Under the pieces are notes generated by a model, which was not told the origin of the DNA, did not search any database, and saw only the letters and a program-made list of their open reading frames with translations. This document shows positions 34,425-42,872 of a DNA stretch of 64,000 nucleotides, piece after piece. Position numbers and translations under genes: made by a program. The stretch is taken from NCBI RefSeq assembly GCF_030816935.1, contig NZ_JAUSYO010000001.1, forward strand, positions 3,906,001 through 3,970,000, written 5' to 3'. The DNA is from Arthrobacter sp. B3I9. Its GTDB lineage: Bacteria; Actinomycetota; Actinomycetes; Actinomycetales; Micrococcaceae. Positions within the stretch are counted from its first letter, which is position 1; each line of letters opens with the position of its first letter.

Positions 34425-35420
34425 ATGCCCCGCCCTTACACACTGTTCACCGGCCAGTGGGCCGACCTGCCCTTCGAGGAAGTCGCGCGGCTCGCCTCCG
34501 GCTGGGGCTACGACGGACTGGAAATCGCCGTCTCCGGCGACCACCTGGACGCCTGGCGCTGGGACGAGCCCGGCTACGTCGAATCCAAGCTCGCCGTGCT
34601 GGAAAAATACAACCTCAAGGTCTGGGCCATCTCCAACCACCTCAAAGGCCAGGCCGTCTGCGATGACCCCATCGACTTCCGCCACGAAGCCATCGTCGGG
34701 TCCAAGGTCTGGGGCGACGGCGACCCCGAAGGCGTCCGTCAGCGCGCGGCGGAGGAGATGCAGCAGACCGCACGGCTCGCCAAGGCACTGGGCGTGGACA
34801 CCGTCGTCGGGTTCACCGGCTCCTCCATCTGGCAGTACGTCGCGATGTTCCCGCCCGTCCCGGAAAAGGTGATCGAGGCCGGCTACCAGGACTTCGCCGA
34901 CCGCTGGAACCCCATCCTGGACGTCTTCGACGAGTGCGGCGTCCGCTTCGCCCACGAAGTCCACCCCTCCGAGATCGCATACGACTACTGGACCACCGTC
35001 CGCACCCTCGAAGCGATCGGCCACCGCGAGGCATTCGGGCTGAACTGGGACCCGTCCCACTTCATGTGGCAAGGCATCGACCCGGTCTCCTTCATCTGGG
35101 ACTTCAAGGACCGGATCTACCACGTCGACTGCAAAGACACCAAGCTCCGCCCTACCGGCCGGAACACCGTGATGGGATCGCACCTGCCCTGGGGCGACCC
35201 GCGCCGCGGGTGGGACTTCGTCTCCGCCGGCCGTGGCGACGTCCCCTGGGAATCCTCCTTCCGCGCCCTCGCTGCGATCGGCTACACCGGCCCCATCTCG
35301 ATCGAATGGGAGGACGCCGGCATGGACCGCCTGCACGGCGCTCCGGAAGCCCTGGCCGCCCTCAGGAAGTTCGACTTCCCCCCACCGAGCGCCTCCTTCG
35401 ACGCCGCCTTCAAGCAGTAG
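34425..35420 (+). CDS. TIM-barrel sugar isomerase/epimerase (copy D)
   Basis: A 331-residue xylose-isomerase-like barrel. All four ligand positions are present: Glu in FAHEVHPSE, Asp in LNWDPSHFMWQG, His in IYHVDCKDTKL and Glu in ISIEWEDAGMD. The start YTLFTGQWADLPFEEVARLA is familiar from Arthrobacter operons pairing this enzyme with Gfo/Idh/MocA oxidoreductases. The product is unknown; epimerisation, elimination or hydration of a keto-sugar are the options. AAGGAG precedes the ATG. Last gene of the second ABC operon. Confidence 0.82.
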   Translation: MPRPYTLFTGQWADLPFEEVARLASGWGYDGLEIAVSGDHLDAWRWDEPGYVESKLAVLEKYNLKVWAISNHLKGQAVCDDPIDFRHEAIVGSKVWGDGDPEGVRQRAAEEMQQTARLAKALGVDTVVGFTGSSIWQYVAMFPPVPEKVIEAGYQDFADRWNPILDVFDECGVRFAHEVHPSEIAYDYWTTVRTLEAIGHREAFGLNWDPSHFMWQGIDPVSFIWDFKDRIYHVDCKDTKLRPTGRNTVMGSHLPWGDPRRGWDFVSAGRGDVPWESSFRALAAIGYTGPISIEWEDAGMDRLHGAPEALAALRKFDFPPPSASFDAAFKQ

Positions 35421-35456
35421 CCCGGTGCAGCCCAGGCGGCGACTAGAGTTTTCGGC

Positions 35457-35993
35457 ATGATGCACGTAATAAGGACAGCAACCACGGACGACGCCGGCCG
35501 CCTGGCCGAGCTGGCCGCCGTCACCTTCCCGCTCGCCTGTCCGCCCGGTTCGGACCCCGAGGACATCGCGGCGCACCTGGCCAGCGCGCTCAGCCCGGAC
35601 AACTTCCGCGCTTATCTGGCCGACCCGTCGGTGACCGTGCTGGTGATCGACGCGGGCGGCAGGCTGCGTGGTTACAGCATGTTGGTGAAGCGTCCGGCTA
35701 CAGATCCGGATGTTGTTTCCGCGTTGGCAATCCTGCCGTCAGTGGAACTCAGCAAGTGCTATGTGCACCCGGAGCACCACGGACTAGGTGCCGCTGCGGA
35801 GCTGATGCGTGCCAGCCTGGCGGCGGCTGCCGAGTCTGGCGGGAAGGGCGTCTGGCTGGGAGTCAACAGCCAAAACGCCCGGGCCATCCGGTTCTACGAG
35901 AAATCAGGGTTCCGCAGGGTCGGCACGAAATCCTTCAAGCTCGGGAGCACGGTGGAACACGACTTTGTGATGGAGCGCGCGGTCCAGCCCTGA
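35457..35993 (+). CDS. GNAT-family N-acetyltransferase
   Basis: A 178-residue GNAT acetyltransferase. Motif A is in LSKCYVHPEHHGLGAAAELMRASL near residue 95, and motif B in GVNSQNARAIRFYEKSGFRRVG near residue 140. It would transfer an acetyl group from acetyl-CoA to an amine, possibly a ribosomal protein N-terminus or small molecule. TAGAGT at 35444-35449 lies 7 bases before the ATG, which suggests a leaderless transcript independent of the sugar operon. Confidence 0.85.
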   Translation: MMHVIRTATTDDAGRLAELAAVTFPLACPPGSDPEDIAAHLASALSPDNFRAYLADPSVTVLVIDAGGRLRGYSMLVKRPATDPDVVSALAILPSVELSKCYVHPEHHGLGAAAELMRASLAAAAESGGKGVWLGVNSQNARAIRFYEKSGFRRVGTKSFKLGSTVEHDFVMERAVQP

Positions 35994-36082
35994 AGCGCTC
36001 CCGTGCCTGTCTGCGGGGCCGCCGTGACGGAGCCAACAGCTTCTCCGGGAATGGGGCAGCGAGTTGCCGGGTTGTTGCGGTC

Positions 36083-36790
36083 ATGAAGATTGAGATCTGG
36101 TCCGACGTGGCCTGCCCCTGGTGCTACATCGGCAAGCGCCGCTTTGAAACCGCCCTGGCGGCCTTCCCGCACCGCGAGTCCGTGGAGGTGACGTGGCGCA
36201 GCTACCAGCTGGATCCCACCGTTCCGGACCACTACGACGGCACCGAACTGGACTACCTGAGCACGCGCAAGGGCATGGCCCCGGACCAGGTCTCGCAGAT
36301 GTTCGAACACGTGGCCGCCCAGGCCAAAGGCGAGGGCCTGAACTACCGCTTTGACGACGTCGTGGTGGCCAACAGCTTCACAGCCCACCGGCTCATCCAC
36401 CTCGCCGCCGCCCACGGCAAGCAGGACGCTGCAAAGGAACGGCTGCTCAACGACCACTTCGAGCACGGCAAGGACATCGGCAACGAGGAGTACCTCACGT
36501 CCGTGGGCCTGGACCTCGGCATCGACGCCGGCGACGTGGCGGAGCTGTTCAGCACCGCCAAATACGCCGACGACGTCCGCCAGGACTTTGCGGAGGCCCG
36601 GGCCCTGGGCATCACCGGGGTCCCCTTTTTCGTGATCGACCGCAAGTTCGGGCTCTCCGGCGCCCAGCCTGCCGACACCTTCACGGCAGCTCTCGAACAG
36701 GCGTGGCAGGAAAGCAACCCGCTGGTGCTGGTCAATTCGGCCGGCGACGGAGCCGGAGAGGCCTGCGGCCCGGCCGGCTGCTCCCACTGA
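36083..36790 (+). CDS. DsbA-family oxidoreductase (FrnE-like)
   Basis: A 235-residue cytoplasmic thioredoxin-fold protein of the FrnE/polyketide dithiol-isomerase branch. The active site CPWC is at residues 12-15 (SDVACPWCYIG), the helical insertion spans about 60-180, and the cis-Pro loop is GITGVPFFVID near residue 175. The C-terminus carries two more Cys (EACGPAGCSH). No signal peptide is present. Expected role: thiol/disulfide redox or glutathione/mycothiol-linked detoxification. The frame extends upstream but the ATG at 36083 begins the conserved domain. Confidence 0.88.
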   Translation: MKIEIWSDVACPWCYIGKRRFETALAAFPHRESVEVTWRSYQLDPTVPDHYDGTELDYLSTRKGMAPDQVSQMFEHVAAQAKGEGLNYRFDDVVVANSFTAHRLIHLAAAHGKQDAAKERLLNDHFEHGKDIGNEEYLTSVGLDLGIDAGDVAELFSTAKYADDVRQDFAEARALGITGVPFFVIDRKFGLSGAQPADTFTAALEQAWQESNPLVLVNSAGDGAGEACGPAGCSH

Positions 36791-36836
36791 CGGCGGCTGG
36801 TGGCCCCTGACCGCTGTAAATTCTCGGGAACTGTTG

Positions 36837-36874
36837 AGGTGCAGCCGGAGCGGACGTCCGCTCCGGCTGCACCT
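36837..36874. terminator. Perfect 38-base palindromic terminator
   Basis: AGGTGCAGCCGGAGCGGAC is followed immediately by its exact reverse complement, a 19-bp stem. It lies between the convergent DsbA-like gene and the acidic protein gene and is followed by GCGTTT on the plus strand. Confidence 0.75.
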
Positions 36875-36898
36875 GCGTTTAAGGTCCCGCCGCGAAAG

Positions 36899-37300
36899 TC
36901 AGTCTTCGAGATCGTCGGGGTCGAACTGGCTAAGCGGAGACCCGCCGAAGTTCGTCTGGTCGTCGCTGCCGTCCGCTTCCTCGCCGGACGGCACTTCGCC
37001 GAAGTCGACGTCGGCAGCGGCCTCACCGATGGTGGGCACGTCAGTCGTTCCGTACGTATCATCGCGCAGCGTCTGTTCACTGAGGAAGTCCTCTTCCTCC
37101 CCCGAAACCGCTTCCTCCTGCAATAGCGGATCCTCCTGCCACCGGTCCGGGTTGTTCTCGGCGGCCCCCGGATAATCATCCGGCTTACCGAAAACGGGGT
37201 CGAGCTCCAGCGACGAAGCTGCGCCCGGGGTCTCGTCCAGCAGGATGTCGTCATCCTGGACAACCTCAAGTTCTTCGTCCGGAAGATTCTCTTCAGTCAT
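36899..37300 (-). CDS. Small acidic protein of unknown function
   Basis: A 133-residue protein dominated by Asp and Glu, e.g. MTEENLPDEELEVVQDDDIL at the N-terminus and FGEVPSGEEADGSDDQ near the end. No membrane helix, Cys pair or catalytic motif is visible, and it is probably largely disordered. AAAGGCG lies 6-12 bases upstream of the ATG at 37300. A longer open frame upstream is not supported by a site. I do not recognise a family. Possible roles range from a protein-interaction partner to a charge-buffering protein, but nothing in the context decides. Confidence 0.6.
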   Translation of the reverse strand: MTEENLPDEELEVVQDDDILLDETPGAASSLELDPVFGKPDDYPGAAENNPDRWQEDPLLQEEAVSGEEEDFLSEQTLRDDTYGTTDVPTIGEAAADVDFGEVPSGEEADGSDDQTNFGGSPLSQFDPDDLED

Positions 37301-37524
37301 GGTCACGCCTTTCTGGGGATCAGCTATACCAACCCACCAAGCATATTCACGCAAAGCACAGCCCGCGACGCATCCCAAGGAAACAGAAGCAAGTATGGCA
37401 ACGGGGCCGGACTCCATGCCGTAAGAGGAGTCGATCCTTGGATAGGCGATCTGACGCGGCCCTTACGTCCAATGGGCGGCCCATGGACCGTCCTTCGTGA
37501 CAACCAGTTATTTGAGGATGCGCC

Positions 37525-38484
37525 TCAGAAACCGACGTATTGGGCGGCGGAATGTGCCTCGATTGCCAGGTCGAGTTCTTGCAGGTTCGGAGGGTTCGCT
37601 CCCGGGCGTTGAACGGTAATGGCCGCGGCTGCAGCTGCGGTGTGGCCAAGCTGTTCCAGGACAGCCGGGGCGAAGCCTTCGGTTCCTTGGGTGAGGAAGC
37701 CCAGGATTAGAGCGGACATGTAGGAGTCGCCGGCGCCGATGGTGTCTGCGACTTTCGATTTCACGGCCGGGATGCTGATGTTGGCGGCGGGGGTGGTGAA
37801 GTGTGAGCCGTCGGCGCCCTTGGTCATGACGGTCAACTTGGTGCCCAGTCCGAGGATGTGGGCTGCGGTTTCGTCCAGGCTTTTTTGGGGGTAAAGCCAG
37901 TGGGCGTCCTCGTTGCTGAGTTTGACGACGTCGGTTAACGGTACGAGCTCTTCGAAGGTGGCTTTCGCTTCTGCATGGCTGCCGAGCAGGGCTGGGCGGA
38001 TGTTCGGGTCATAGGTGATCATGCAGTGTTTGTGGGCCTGTTCGAGCAGGGATTTCACGGCGCCGGCACCGGGGCTCAGGAAAGTAGCGATGGACCCGGT
38101 GTGCAGTATCTTCGGGAAGTAGGCGGGTGCTGTTGGGACAAGGTGCCAGGAGATGTCGAAGTCGTACCTGGCGGAGCCATCCGGTTCAAGGGTTGCTGTT
38201 GCCGAGGCTGTCCGGGTGAGTGATTTCGATCCGGGTAGAAGTCTGACCCCTGCGCTGCGGAGATGGTTTTCGATGGAGATCCCGCGGGCGTCCGGGGCGA
38301 TGGCCGTGAGCAGACCTGTGGTCACGCCGAGGCGGCCGAGTCCGTAGGCGACATTGGCGGGCGAGCCGCCCGGGTGTTCCACTCGGCCGTGTGAGGTCGT
38401 GACCACGTCCATCAGCGCTTCGCCTACGACCATGACGTCAAGGGTCTGGTGAGCGTCATGCCGGGCTGTCTTGAGGTAATCCAT
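37525..38484 (-). CDS. PfkB-family sugar kinase, probable fructokinase
   Basis: A 319-residue ribokinase/PfkB-family kinase. The N-terminal MVVGEALMDVV and PGGSPANVAYGLGRLG match the substrate lid and sugar site, and DTIGAGDSYMSALILG near residue 245 holds the catalytic Asp and anion hole. It is the last gene on the minus strand downstream of the FrcBCA-type importer, so phosphorylation of imported fructose is the natural role, as in rhizobial frcBCAK. A strong hairpin separates it from the ATPase gene, suggesting lower or separately tuned expression. Confidence 0.82.
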   Translation of the reverse strand: MDYLKTARHDAHQTLDVMVVGEALMDVVTTSHGRVEHPGGSPANVAYGLGRLGVTTGLLTAIAPDARGISIENHLRSAGVRLLPGSKSLTRTASATATLEPDGSARYDFDISWHLVPTAPAYFPKILHTGSIATFLSPGAGAVKSLLEQAHKHCMITYDPNIRPALLGSHAEAKATFEELVPLTDVVKLSNEDAHWLYPQKSLDETAAHILGLGTKLTVMTKGADGSHFTTPAANISIPAVKSKVADTIGAGDSYMSALILGFLTQGTEGFAPAVLEQLGHTAAAAAAITVQRPGANPPNLQELDLAIEAHSAAQYVGF

Positions 38485-38528
38485 GATCTGTCTCTCGTGT
38501 GAATCTGATGGTGAGGGCGGTCCCAGTG

Positions 38529-38570
38529 ACGTCAGTCCGCGGACCGCTTACGCGGTCTGCGGACTGACGT
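38529..38570 (-). other. Intercistronic hairpin between importer ATPase and kinase genes
   Basis: ACGTCAGTCCGCGGACCGC and GCGGTCTGCGGACTGACGT form a 19-bp stem with one G-U pair and a TTAC loop. There is no U-run on the transcribed strand, so it more likely processes or stabilises the mRNA, or attenuates readthrough into the kinase gene, than fully terminates. Confidence 0.6.
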
Positions 38571-38585
38571 GGGGACAGCAGTTGT

Positions 38586-39380
38586 TCAAGCGGTGGCTGC
38601 ACCGGTCATGATCGCAACTGCATCGGTCATGGTGTGTGATTGCGGCGTGATGGTGGCGGCGCACTTGCCGAGGCGCTGGACATGGATCCTGTCCGCGACG
38701 TCAAACACGTGGGGCATGTTGTGGCTGATCAGGATCACCGGCAGGCCGCGGTCCCGCAGGTCACGGACCAACTGCAGGACCTGGTTGGATTCCCGGACGC
38801 CCAGGGCCGCCGTCGGTTCATCCAGCACGACCACCTTTGAACCGAACGCCGCGGCGCGGGCCACAGCGACAGCCTGGCGCTGGCCGCCGGACAGGTTCTC
38901 CACCGGCACAGTCACGTCCTGCAGCGTGGAGATGCCCAGCCGGGTCAGCTCCTGCCGGGCCTTCTTGCGCATGCCTTGGGTGTCGAGCATCCGGAAAACG
39001 CTCCCGAGGAGTCCCGCGCGCCGTTCCTCCCGTCCCAGGAACAGGTTGGAGGCGACGTCCAGGGCCGGGGAGACCGCCAGGTTTTGGTACACGGTTTCGA
39101 TTCCGTGGACCCTCGCGTCCTGCGGCCGCTTGAAGTGCACGGGCTGTCCCGACACAAAGAGCTCCCCGGAATCCGGGACTTCTGCTCCGGTGAGGCACTT
39201 GATCAGGGTTGATTTTCCTGCACCGTTGTCCCCGATGATCGCCAGGACTTCGCCCGGGTACAGGTCCAGGCTGACGCCGTCCAGGCCCACGACGCGGCCG
39301 AACGTCTTGACGAGGTTGCGGGCCTGCAGGATGGGCTCGCGGGTGGTGACGTGGGAGGCTGCAGATTCTGTCATGGTCAT
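38586..39380 (-). CDS. frcA: Fructose/monosaccharide ABC transporter ATPase
   Basis: A 264-residue ABC ATPase with a single nucleotide-binding domain: Walker A GDNGAGKST near residue 51, signature LSGGQRQ near 155, Walker B VVVLDEPTA and the ISHN switch His. Most CUT2 sugar ATPases are fused doubles of about 500 residues; the single-domain form is characteristic of FrcA. It powers the importer formed with the downstream-numbered permease and binding protein. The ATG at 39380 overlaps the permease stop by 4 bases (ATGA), so translation is coupled. Confidence 0.82.
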   Translation of the reverse strand: MTMTESAASHVTTREPILQARNLVKTFGRVVGLDGVSLDLYPGEVLAIIGDNGAGKSTLIKCLTGAEVPDSGELFVSGQPVHFKRPQDARVHGIETVYQNLAVSPALDVASNLFLGREERRAGLLGSVFRMLDTQGMRKKARQELTRLGISTLQDVTVPVENLSGGQRQAVAVARAAAFGSKVVVLDEPTAALGVRESNQVLQLVRDLRDRGLPVILISHNMPHVFDVADRIHVQRLGKCAATITPQSHTMTDAVAIMTGAATA

Positions 39381-40423
39381 GACTTGACCTTTCGGATCCA
39401 CTGGTCGATGGACACAGCGAGGATGATCAGGACGCCCACTGCAAGGGTCTGGTACAAAACGTCCAGCCCGGCGAGGGAGAGGCCGTTGCGGAAGACACCC
39501 ACGATCAGGGCGCCGAGGAGGGTTCCCCAGACGGAGCCGCGGCCGCCGAAGAGGCTGGTTCCGCCGATGACGACGGCGGTGATGGAGTCCAGGTTCAGGT
39601 CCACTCCGGCGTTGGGGCTGGCGGCATTGGTTCGGCCGATCTGGATCCAGGCGCCGATGGCCAGGACGGCGCCGGCGGCGAGGTAGACGCTCATGAGGAC
39701 CCTGTTTACGGCGATGCCGGCCAGGCGGGCGGCTTCCTTGTCATCGCCCACGGCGTAGACGTGCCGGCCCCAGGCGGTTTTTCCGAGGATGAACGCGATC
39801 GCGATGTAGAGCAGGAGCATCACGACGACGCCGGTGGAGATCCTGACAGGGCCTACCGGGAACGTGGTTCCGGTCCAGGTGAGCAGGGCCGGCATGGCCG
39901 AGCCGCGCACTGTCGCTCCGTTGGAATAGAGCAGAGTCAGGGCGATGAAGATGTTCAGCGTACCCAGGGTGACGATGAACGGGGGGAGCCGGAATCTGGT
40001 GACGAGGAACCCGTTCAGGGCTCCGGCGGCGAGTCCGACAATCAGGCCTGCGAGCAGGGCAACAGGCGCGGGCAGTCCGTTGTTGACGGCGAGCTGGGCC
40101 ACGACCATGGAGGAAAGGATCATGACGGCACCGACGGACAGGTCAATGCCGGCGGTCAGGATGATGAGGGTCTGGGCGATGGCCAGGGTGCCGACGACGG
40201 AAACCTGCTGGGTAATGAGGGAGAGGTTTTCAACCCGCAAGAACCTGTCATTGAGGAGGCCGAACACGACCACTGCGATGAGAAGTACGAGTGCGGGGCT
40301 GACAGCGGGGTAGCGGTGAAGGATATTGCGTATCCGGCTAAGCGGTGTCTGGCGGTCAAGGAATTCCTCCGCCAGATCGGCTTGCCCGGCACTGGGCGGG
40401 CCGGCAGTTTGTTGCTGGGTCAC
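39377..40423 (-). CDS. frcC: Fructose/monosaccharide ABC transporter permease
   Basis: A 348-residue CUT2 (BPD_transp_2) permease with about ten hydrophobic segments. Family landmarks are TLIILTAGIDLSVGAVM near residue 90, GALNGFLVTRFRLPPFIVTLGT near 135, and VIGGTSLFGGRGSVWGTLLGA near 290. It forms the membrane channel for the sugar bound by the protein encoded upstream. A 114-base gap with a hairpin separates it from the binding-protein gene, and it overlaps the ATPase gene by 4 bases. Confidence 0.85.
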   Translation of the reverse strand: MTQQQTAGPPSAGQADLAEEFLDRQTPLSRIRNILHRYPAVSPALVLLIAVVVFGLLNDRFLRVENLSLITQQVSVVGTLAIAQTLIILTAGIDLSVGAVMILSSMVVAQLAVNNGLPAPVALLAGLIVGLAAGALNGFLVTRFRLPPFIVTLGTLNIFIALTLLYSNGATVRGSAMPALLTWTGTTFPVGPVRISTGVVVMLLLYIAIAFILGKTAWGRHVYAVGDDKEAARLAGIAVNRVLMSVYLAAGAVLAIGAWIQIGRTNAASPNAGVDLNLDSITAVVIGGTSLFGGRGSVWGTLLGALIVGVFRNGLSLAGLDVLYQTLAVGVLIILAVSIDQWIRKVKS

Positions 40424-40481
40424 GATTGGTCCTGATCTTCCGTGATGGTTGCTAGAGCGGAGCTAGCTCGGTAGATGCAGT

Positions 40482-40516
40482 GCGGGGAGGCCGATAGCGG
40501 ACTCCGACCTCCCCGC
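40482..40516 (-). other. Hairpin after the binding-protein gene
   Basis: GCGGGGAGG at 40482-40490 pairs with CCTCCCCGC at 40508-40516, with further pairing possible outside. On the transcript it lies just downstream of the frcB stop. Such stems often stabilise the binding-protein part of the message and lower permease expression. Confidence 0.5.
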
Positions 40517-40537
40517 CCCGCATTGAAGCTGGGCGGG

Positions 40538-41656
40538 TTACTTTCCCCAGCAGATGTCGGAGGCCTGGGTGGTAGTGATGCTCTTGACGCCGTCGGCCGG
40601 CTTGTCCGTGACGAGCTCGACGCCGGTGTTGTAGAAGTCCAGGCCCGGTGAGTTGGCCGGTTTCTGGCCGGTCTTGGCGAGGTCGACGATGGCCTTGACG
40701 CCCAGTTCGGCCATTTTGACCGGGTACTGCTGGGCTGTGGCGCCGATTACGCCGGACTTGACGTTGTTCACGCCGGGGCAGCCGCCGTCAATCGAGACCA
40801 CCAATATGTCCTTTTCCTTGCCGGCGGCCTTCAGCGCCTCGTAAGCACCAGCGGCTGCAGGTTCATTGATGGTGTATACGACGTTGATATTGGGGTTCTT
40901 GGCGAGGAGGGTTTCCATGGCGGTGCGTCCGCCGTCCTCGGCGCCTTGGGAGGCCTGGCTGCCCACAATCTCGTAGTCGCCGCCCTTACCTCCGGTGTAC
41001 TTGCCGGTCTTGGCTTCGTCGCCGTTCTTCTTCTTGTCCGCGGTGTCGATACCTAGCCCGGTCAGGAAGCCCTGGTCCCGGTTGTAGTCCACCGAGACGA
41101 CCTTGTCGTCAAAGAGGTCGACGAGGGCAATGGTCGCTTTCTTCCCGTCCAGCTGGGCTGCTGTCCATTTGCCGATCAGCTCGCCGGCGGCGAAGTTGTC
41201 TGTGGCGAAGGTGATGTCGGCTGCGTCGGCGGGGTCCGGCACCGTGTCCAGGGCGATGACGAAGAGACCGGCGTCCTTGGCCTTCTTCAGGGCGTCCACC
41301 ACGGAGGGGCCGTTGGGGGTGATCAGGATGCCCTTGTCGCCCTTGGAGATGGCGTTCTCGATGGCCTGGATCTGGGTATCCTCATCGCCGTCAGCTTTGC
41401 CGGCTGCGAGCTTAAGGTCCACACCGCCGGCTTCGGCTGCCTTCTTCGCCCCGTCCTGCATGGAGACGAAGTACGGGTTTGTCGTGGTCTTGACGATCAG
41501 GGAGACGCCGACTTTTTCAGCGGAAGAGCTTCCTGTTGAAGATGTGGACGTGGAACTTCCTCCACAGGCTGAAAGACTGAGCGATCCCAGGGTCAGCACT
41601 GCTCCTGCAGCGAACAGGCGGGTGGCCGTTGAACGGGGTGCTTTGGAACTCAACAT
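40538..41656 (-). CDS. frcB: Fructose/monosaccharide ABC transporter, substrate-binding lipoprotein
   Basis: A 372-residue periplasmic-binding-protein-like lipoprotein (Peripla_BP_4). Signal peptide RLFAAGAVLTLGSLSLSACGG ends in lipobox LSAC (Cys near 31), followed by a Ser/Thr linker. The mature domain begins VGVSLIVKTTTNPYFVSMQDGAKKAA, typical of ribose/fructose binders, and has DTVPDPADAADITFATDNFAAGELIG near residue 150. Sugar specificity is inferred from the GH32 and kinase genes. Its promoter is overlapped by a LacI-type operator at 41692-41703. Confidence 0.85.
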   Translation of the reverse strand: MLSSKAPRSTATRLFAAGAVLTLGSLSLSACGGSSTSTSSTGSSSAEKVGVSLIVKTTTNPYFVSMQDGAKKAAEAGGVDLKLAAGKADGDEDTQIQAIENAISKGDKGILITPNGPSVVDALKKAKDAGLFVIALDTVPDPADAADITFATDNFAAGELIGKWTAAQLDGKKATIALVDLFDDKVVSVDYNRDQGFLTGLGIDTADKKKNGDEAKTGKYTGGKGGDYEIVGSQASQGAEDGGRTAMETLLAKNPNINVVYTINEPAAAGAYEALKAAGKEKDILVVSIDGGCPGVNNVKSGVIGATAQQYPVKMAELGVKAIVDLAKTGQKPANSPGLDFYNTGVELVTDKPADGVKSITTTQASDICWGK

Positions 41657-41691
41657 TGAATCTCCTGGTGTTTGAGGCCCTCACTGGCCTC

Positions 41692-41703
41692 GACAACGAT
41701 GTC
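41692..41703. promoter_or_regulatory. LacI-type operator at frcB
   Basis: GACAACGATGTC, a 12-base near-palindrome with CG at the centre, lies 7 bases downstream of the frcB -10 box. An identical copy begins 77 bases away at 41769, and a perfect palindromic version is at 43407. It is expected to be bound by the adjacent LacI regulator. Confidence 0.72.
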
Positions 41704-41710
41704 ATGTACG

Positions 41711-41739
41711 ATGTAAGCAGCATCACACCTGCGAGTCAA
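41711..41739 (-). promoter_or_regulatory. frcB promoter
   Basis: On the minus strand TTGACT (41734-41739) and TTACAT (41711-41716) are 17 bases apart. Transcription would start around 41704, inside or next to the operator, so a bound repressor would block initiation. Confidence 0.55.
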
Positions 41740-41766
41740 TAGATGCACTAAGAAGGAGCGATTTAT

Positions 41767-42819
41767 TTGACAACGATGTCCAATCGTAGCCAGCCGGCCG
41801 TTTCCGCGAGCCGCCCGACGATGCGCCATGTGGCTGCGCTTGCGGGCGTCGGAATTAAGACCGTCTCGCGGGTGATCAATGATGAACCTGGCGTGTCGGA
41901 AGCCACTCGGGACAAGGTGCTCAGCGCTTCCCGTCAACTGAACTACCAGCTGGACATGGCCGCCGGCAGTCTGCGGCGCGCGGGTAGGCGGACACTCTCC
42001 GTCGGGCTCTTGCTGCCCAGTGTCTCCAACCCGTTCAGTGGCGAGATCAACCGGGCCATGGAAGATGCACTGGGTGCAAGGGGAATAGCGGTTTTCGCGG
42101 CGAGCCTCGATGATGACCCCAAGCGGGAGCAGGCCATAGTTACAGCATTCCTTGGCAGGCGCGTCGACGGACTAATCCTCACTCCGATCGCAAGGAGCCA
42201 GGCATATGTGATCCCGGAGCATTCCCGTGACCTGCCATTGGTCTTCATCGACCGCGAACCGGTAGGACTAGAAGCAGACACCGTCGTGACCGACAACGCA
42301 GCAGGTGCCGCGCGGGCCGCTGCTCACCTCATGAGCCACGGCCACACCAGGCTCGCCTATCTGGGGGACCGCACAGACATCCAGACCGCCCGGGAACGCC
42401 GACGGGGGTTTGTTGAAGAGATCGGCCGGCAGGGCATACCCACGTCAACGATTCCCGTGCGTGAAAACCTTCACGATGAAGAATCGGCGAGGCTGGCCGC
42501 ATTGGAGCTTCTCACCGCTGCAGAACCCCCGACGGCCATCTTCTCCAGTCAGAACCTCATTACCTTCGGTGCAATGCGCGCCCTGCGAGAGCTCGGTCTA
42601 AGCAACCGGGTGGCCCTGATTGGGTTCGATGACTTCACTCTCGCCGACATGATGGATCCCGGCGTGACCGTCATCGCGCAGCACCCCGAGCGGATCGGGA
42701 AGCTGGCAGCGGAGCGGCTGCTGGCCCGGATTGATGGCGACAATCAGGCCCCGCACACCTATGTCGTCCCGTCTGAGCTGATACAAAGGGGCTCCGGAGA
42801 GATTCGCCCCCCGGCCTGA
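41767..42819 (+). CDS. LacI-family transcriptional regulator of the fructan/fructose locus
   Basis: A 350-residue LacI/GalR repressor. The helix-turn-helix is TMRHVAALAGVGIKTVSRVI at residues 18-37 with hinge QLNYQLDMAAGSLR; the sugar-binding core has VGLLLPSVSNPFSGEINRAME and VALIGFDDFTLADMMDPGVT. The TTG at 41767 is chosen because AAGGAG at 41753-41758 is correctly spaced; an ATG follows three codons later. The operator copy GACAACGATGTC begins on the last base of the TTG codon, so the protein probably represses its own gene as well as frcB and the GH32 gene. Confidence 0.88.
   Translation: MTTMSNRSQPAVSASRPTMRHVAALAGVGIKTVSRVINDEPGVSEATRDKVLSASRQLNYQLDMAAGSLRRAGRRTLSVGLLLPSVSNPFSGEINRAMEDALGARGIAVFAASLDDDPKREQAIVTAFLGRRVDGLILTPIARSQAYVIPEHSRDLPLVFIDREPVGLEADTVVTDNAAGAARAAAHLMSHGHTRLAYLGDRTDIQTARERRRGFVEEIGRQGIPTSTIPVRENLHDEESARLAALELLTAAEPPTAIFSSQNLITFGAMRALRELGLSNRVALIGFDDFTLADMMDPGVTVIAQHPERIGKLAAERLLARIDGDNQAPHTYVVPSELIQRGSGEIRPPA
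41769..41780. promoter_or_regulatory. LacI-type operator inside the regulator's own start region
   Basis: GACAACGATGTC again, identical to the copy at 41692, here covering codons 1-5 of the regulator gene. It would act as an autoregulatory road-block site or as the partner site for looping over 77 bases. Confidence 0.65.
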
Positions 42820-42872
42820 CCGTGCAGAGACTTCCTGAATACTCCGCCGGACCCATTGACCTGAAAGGGACC

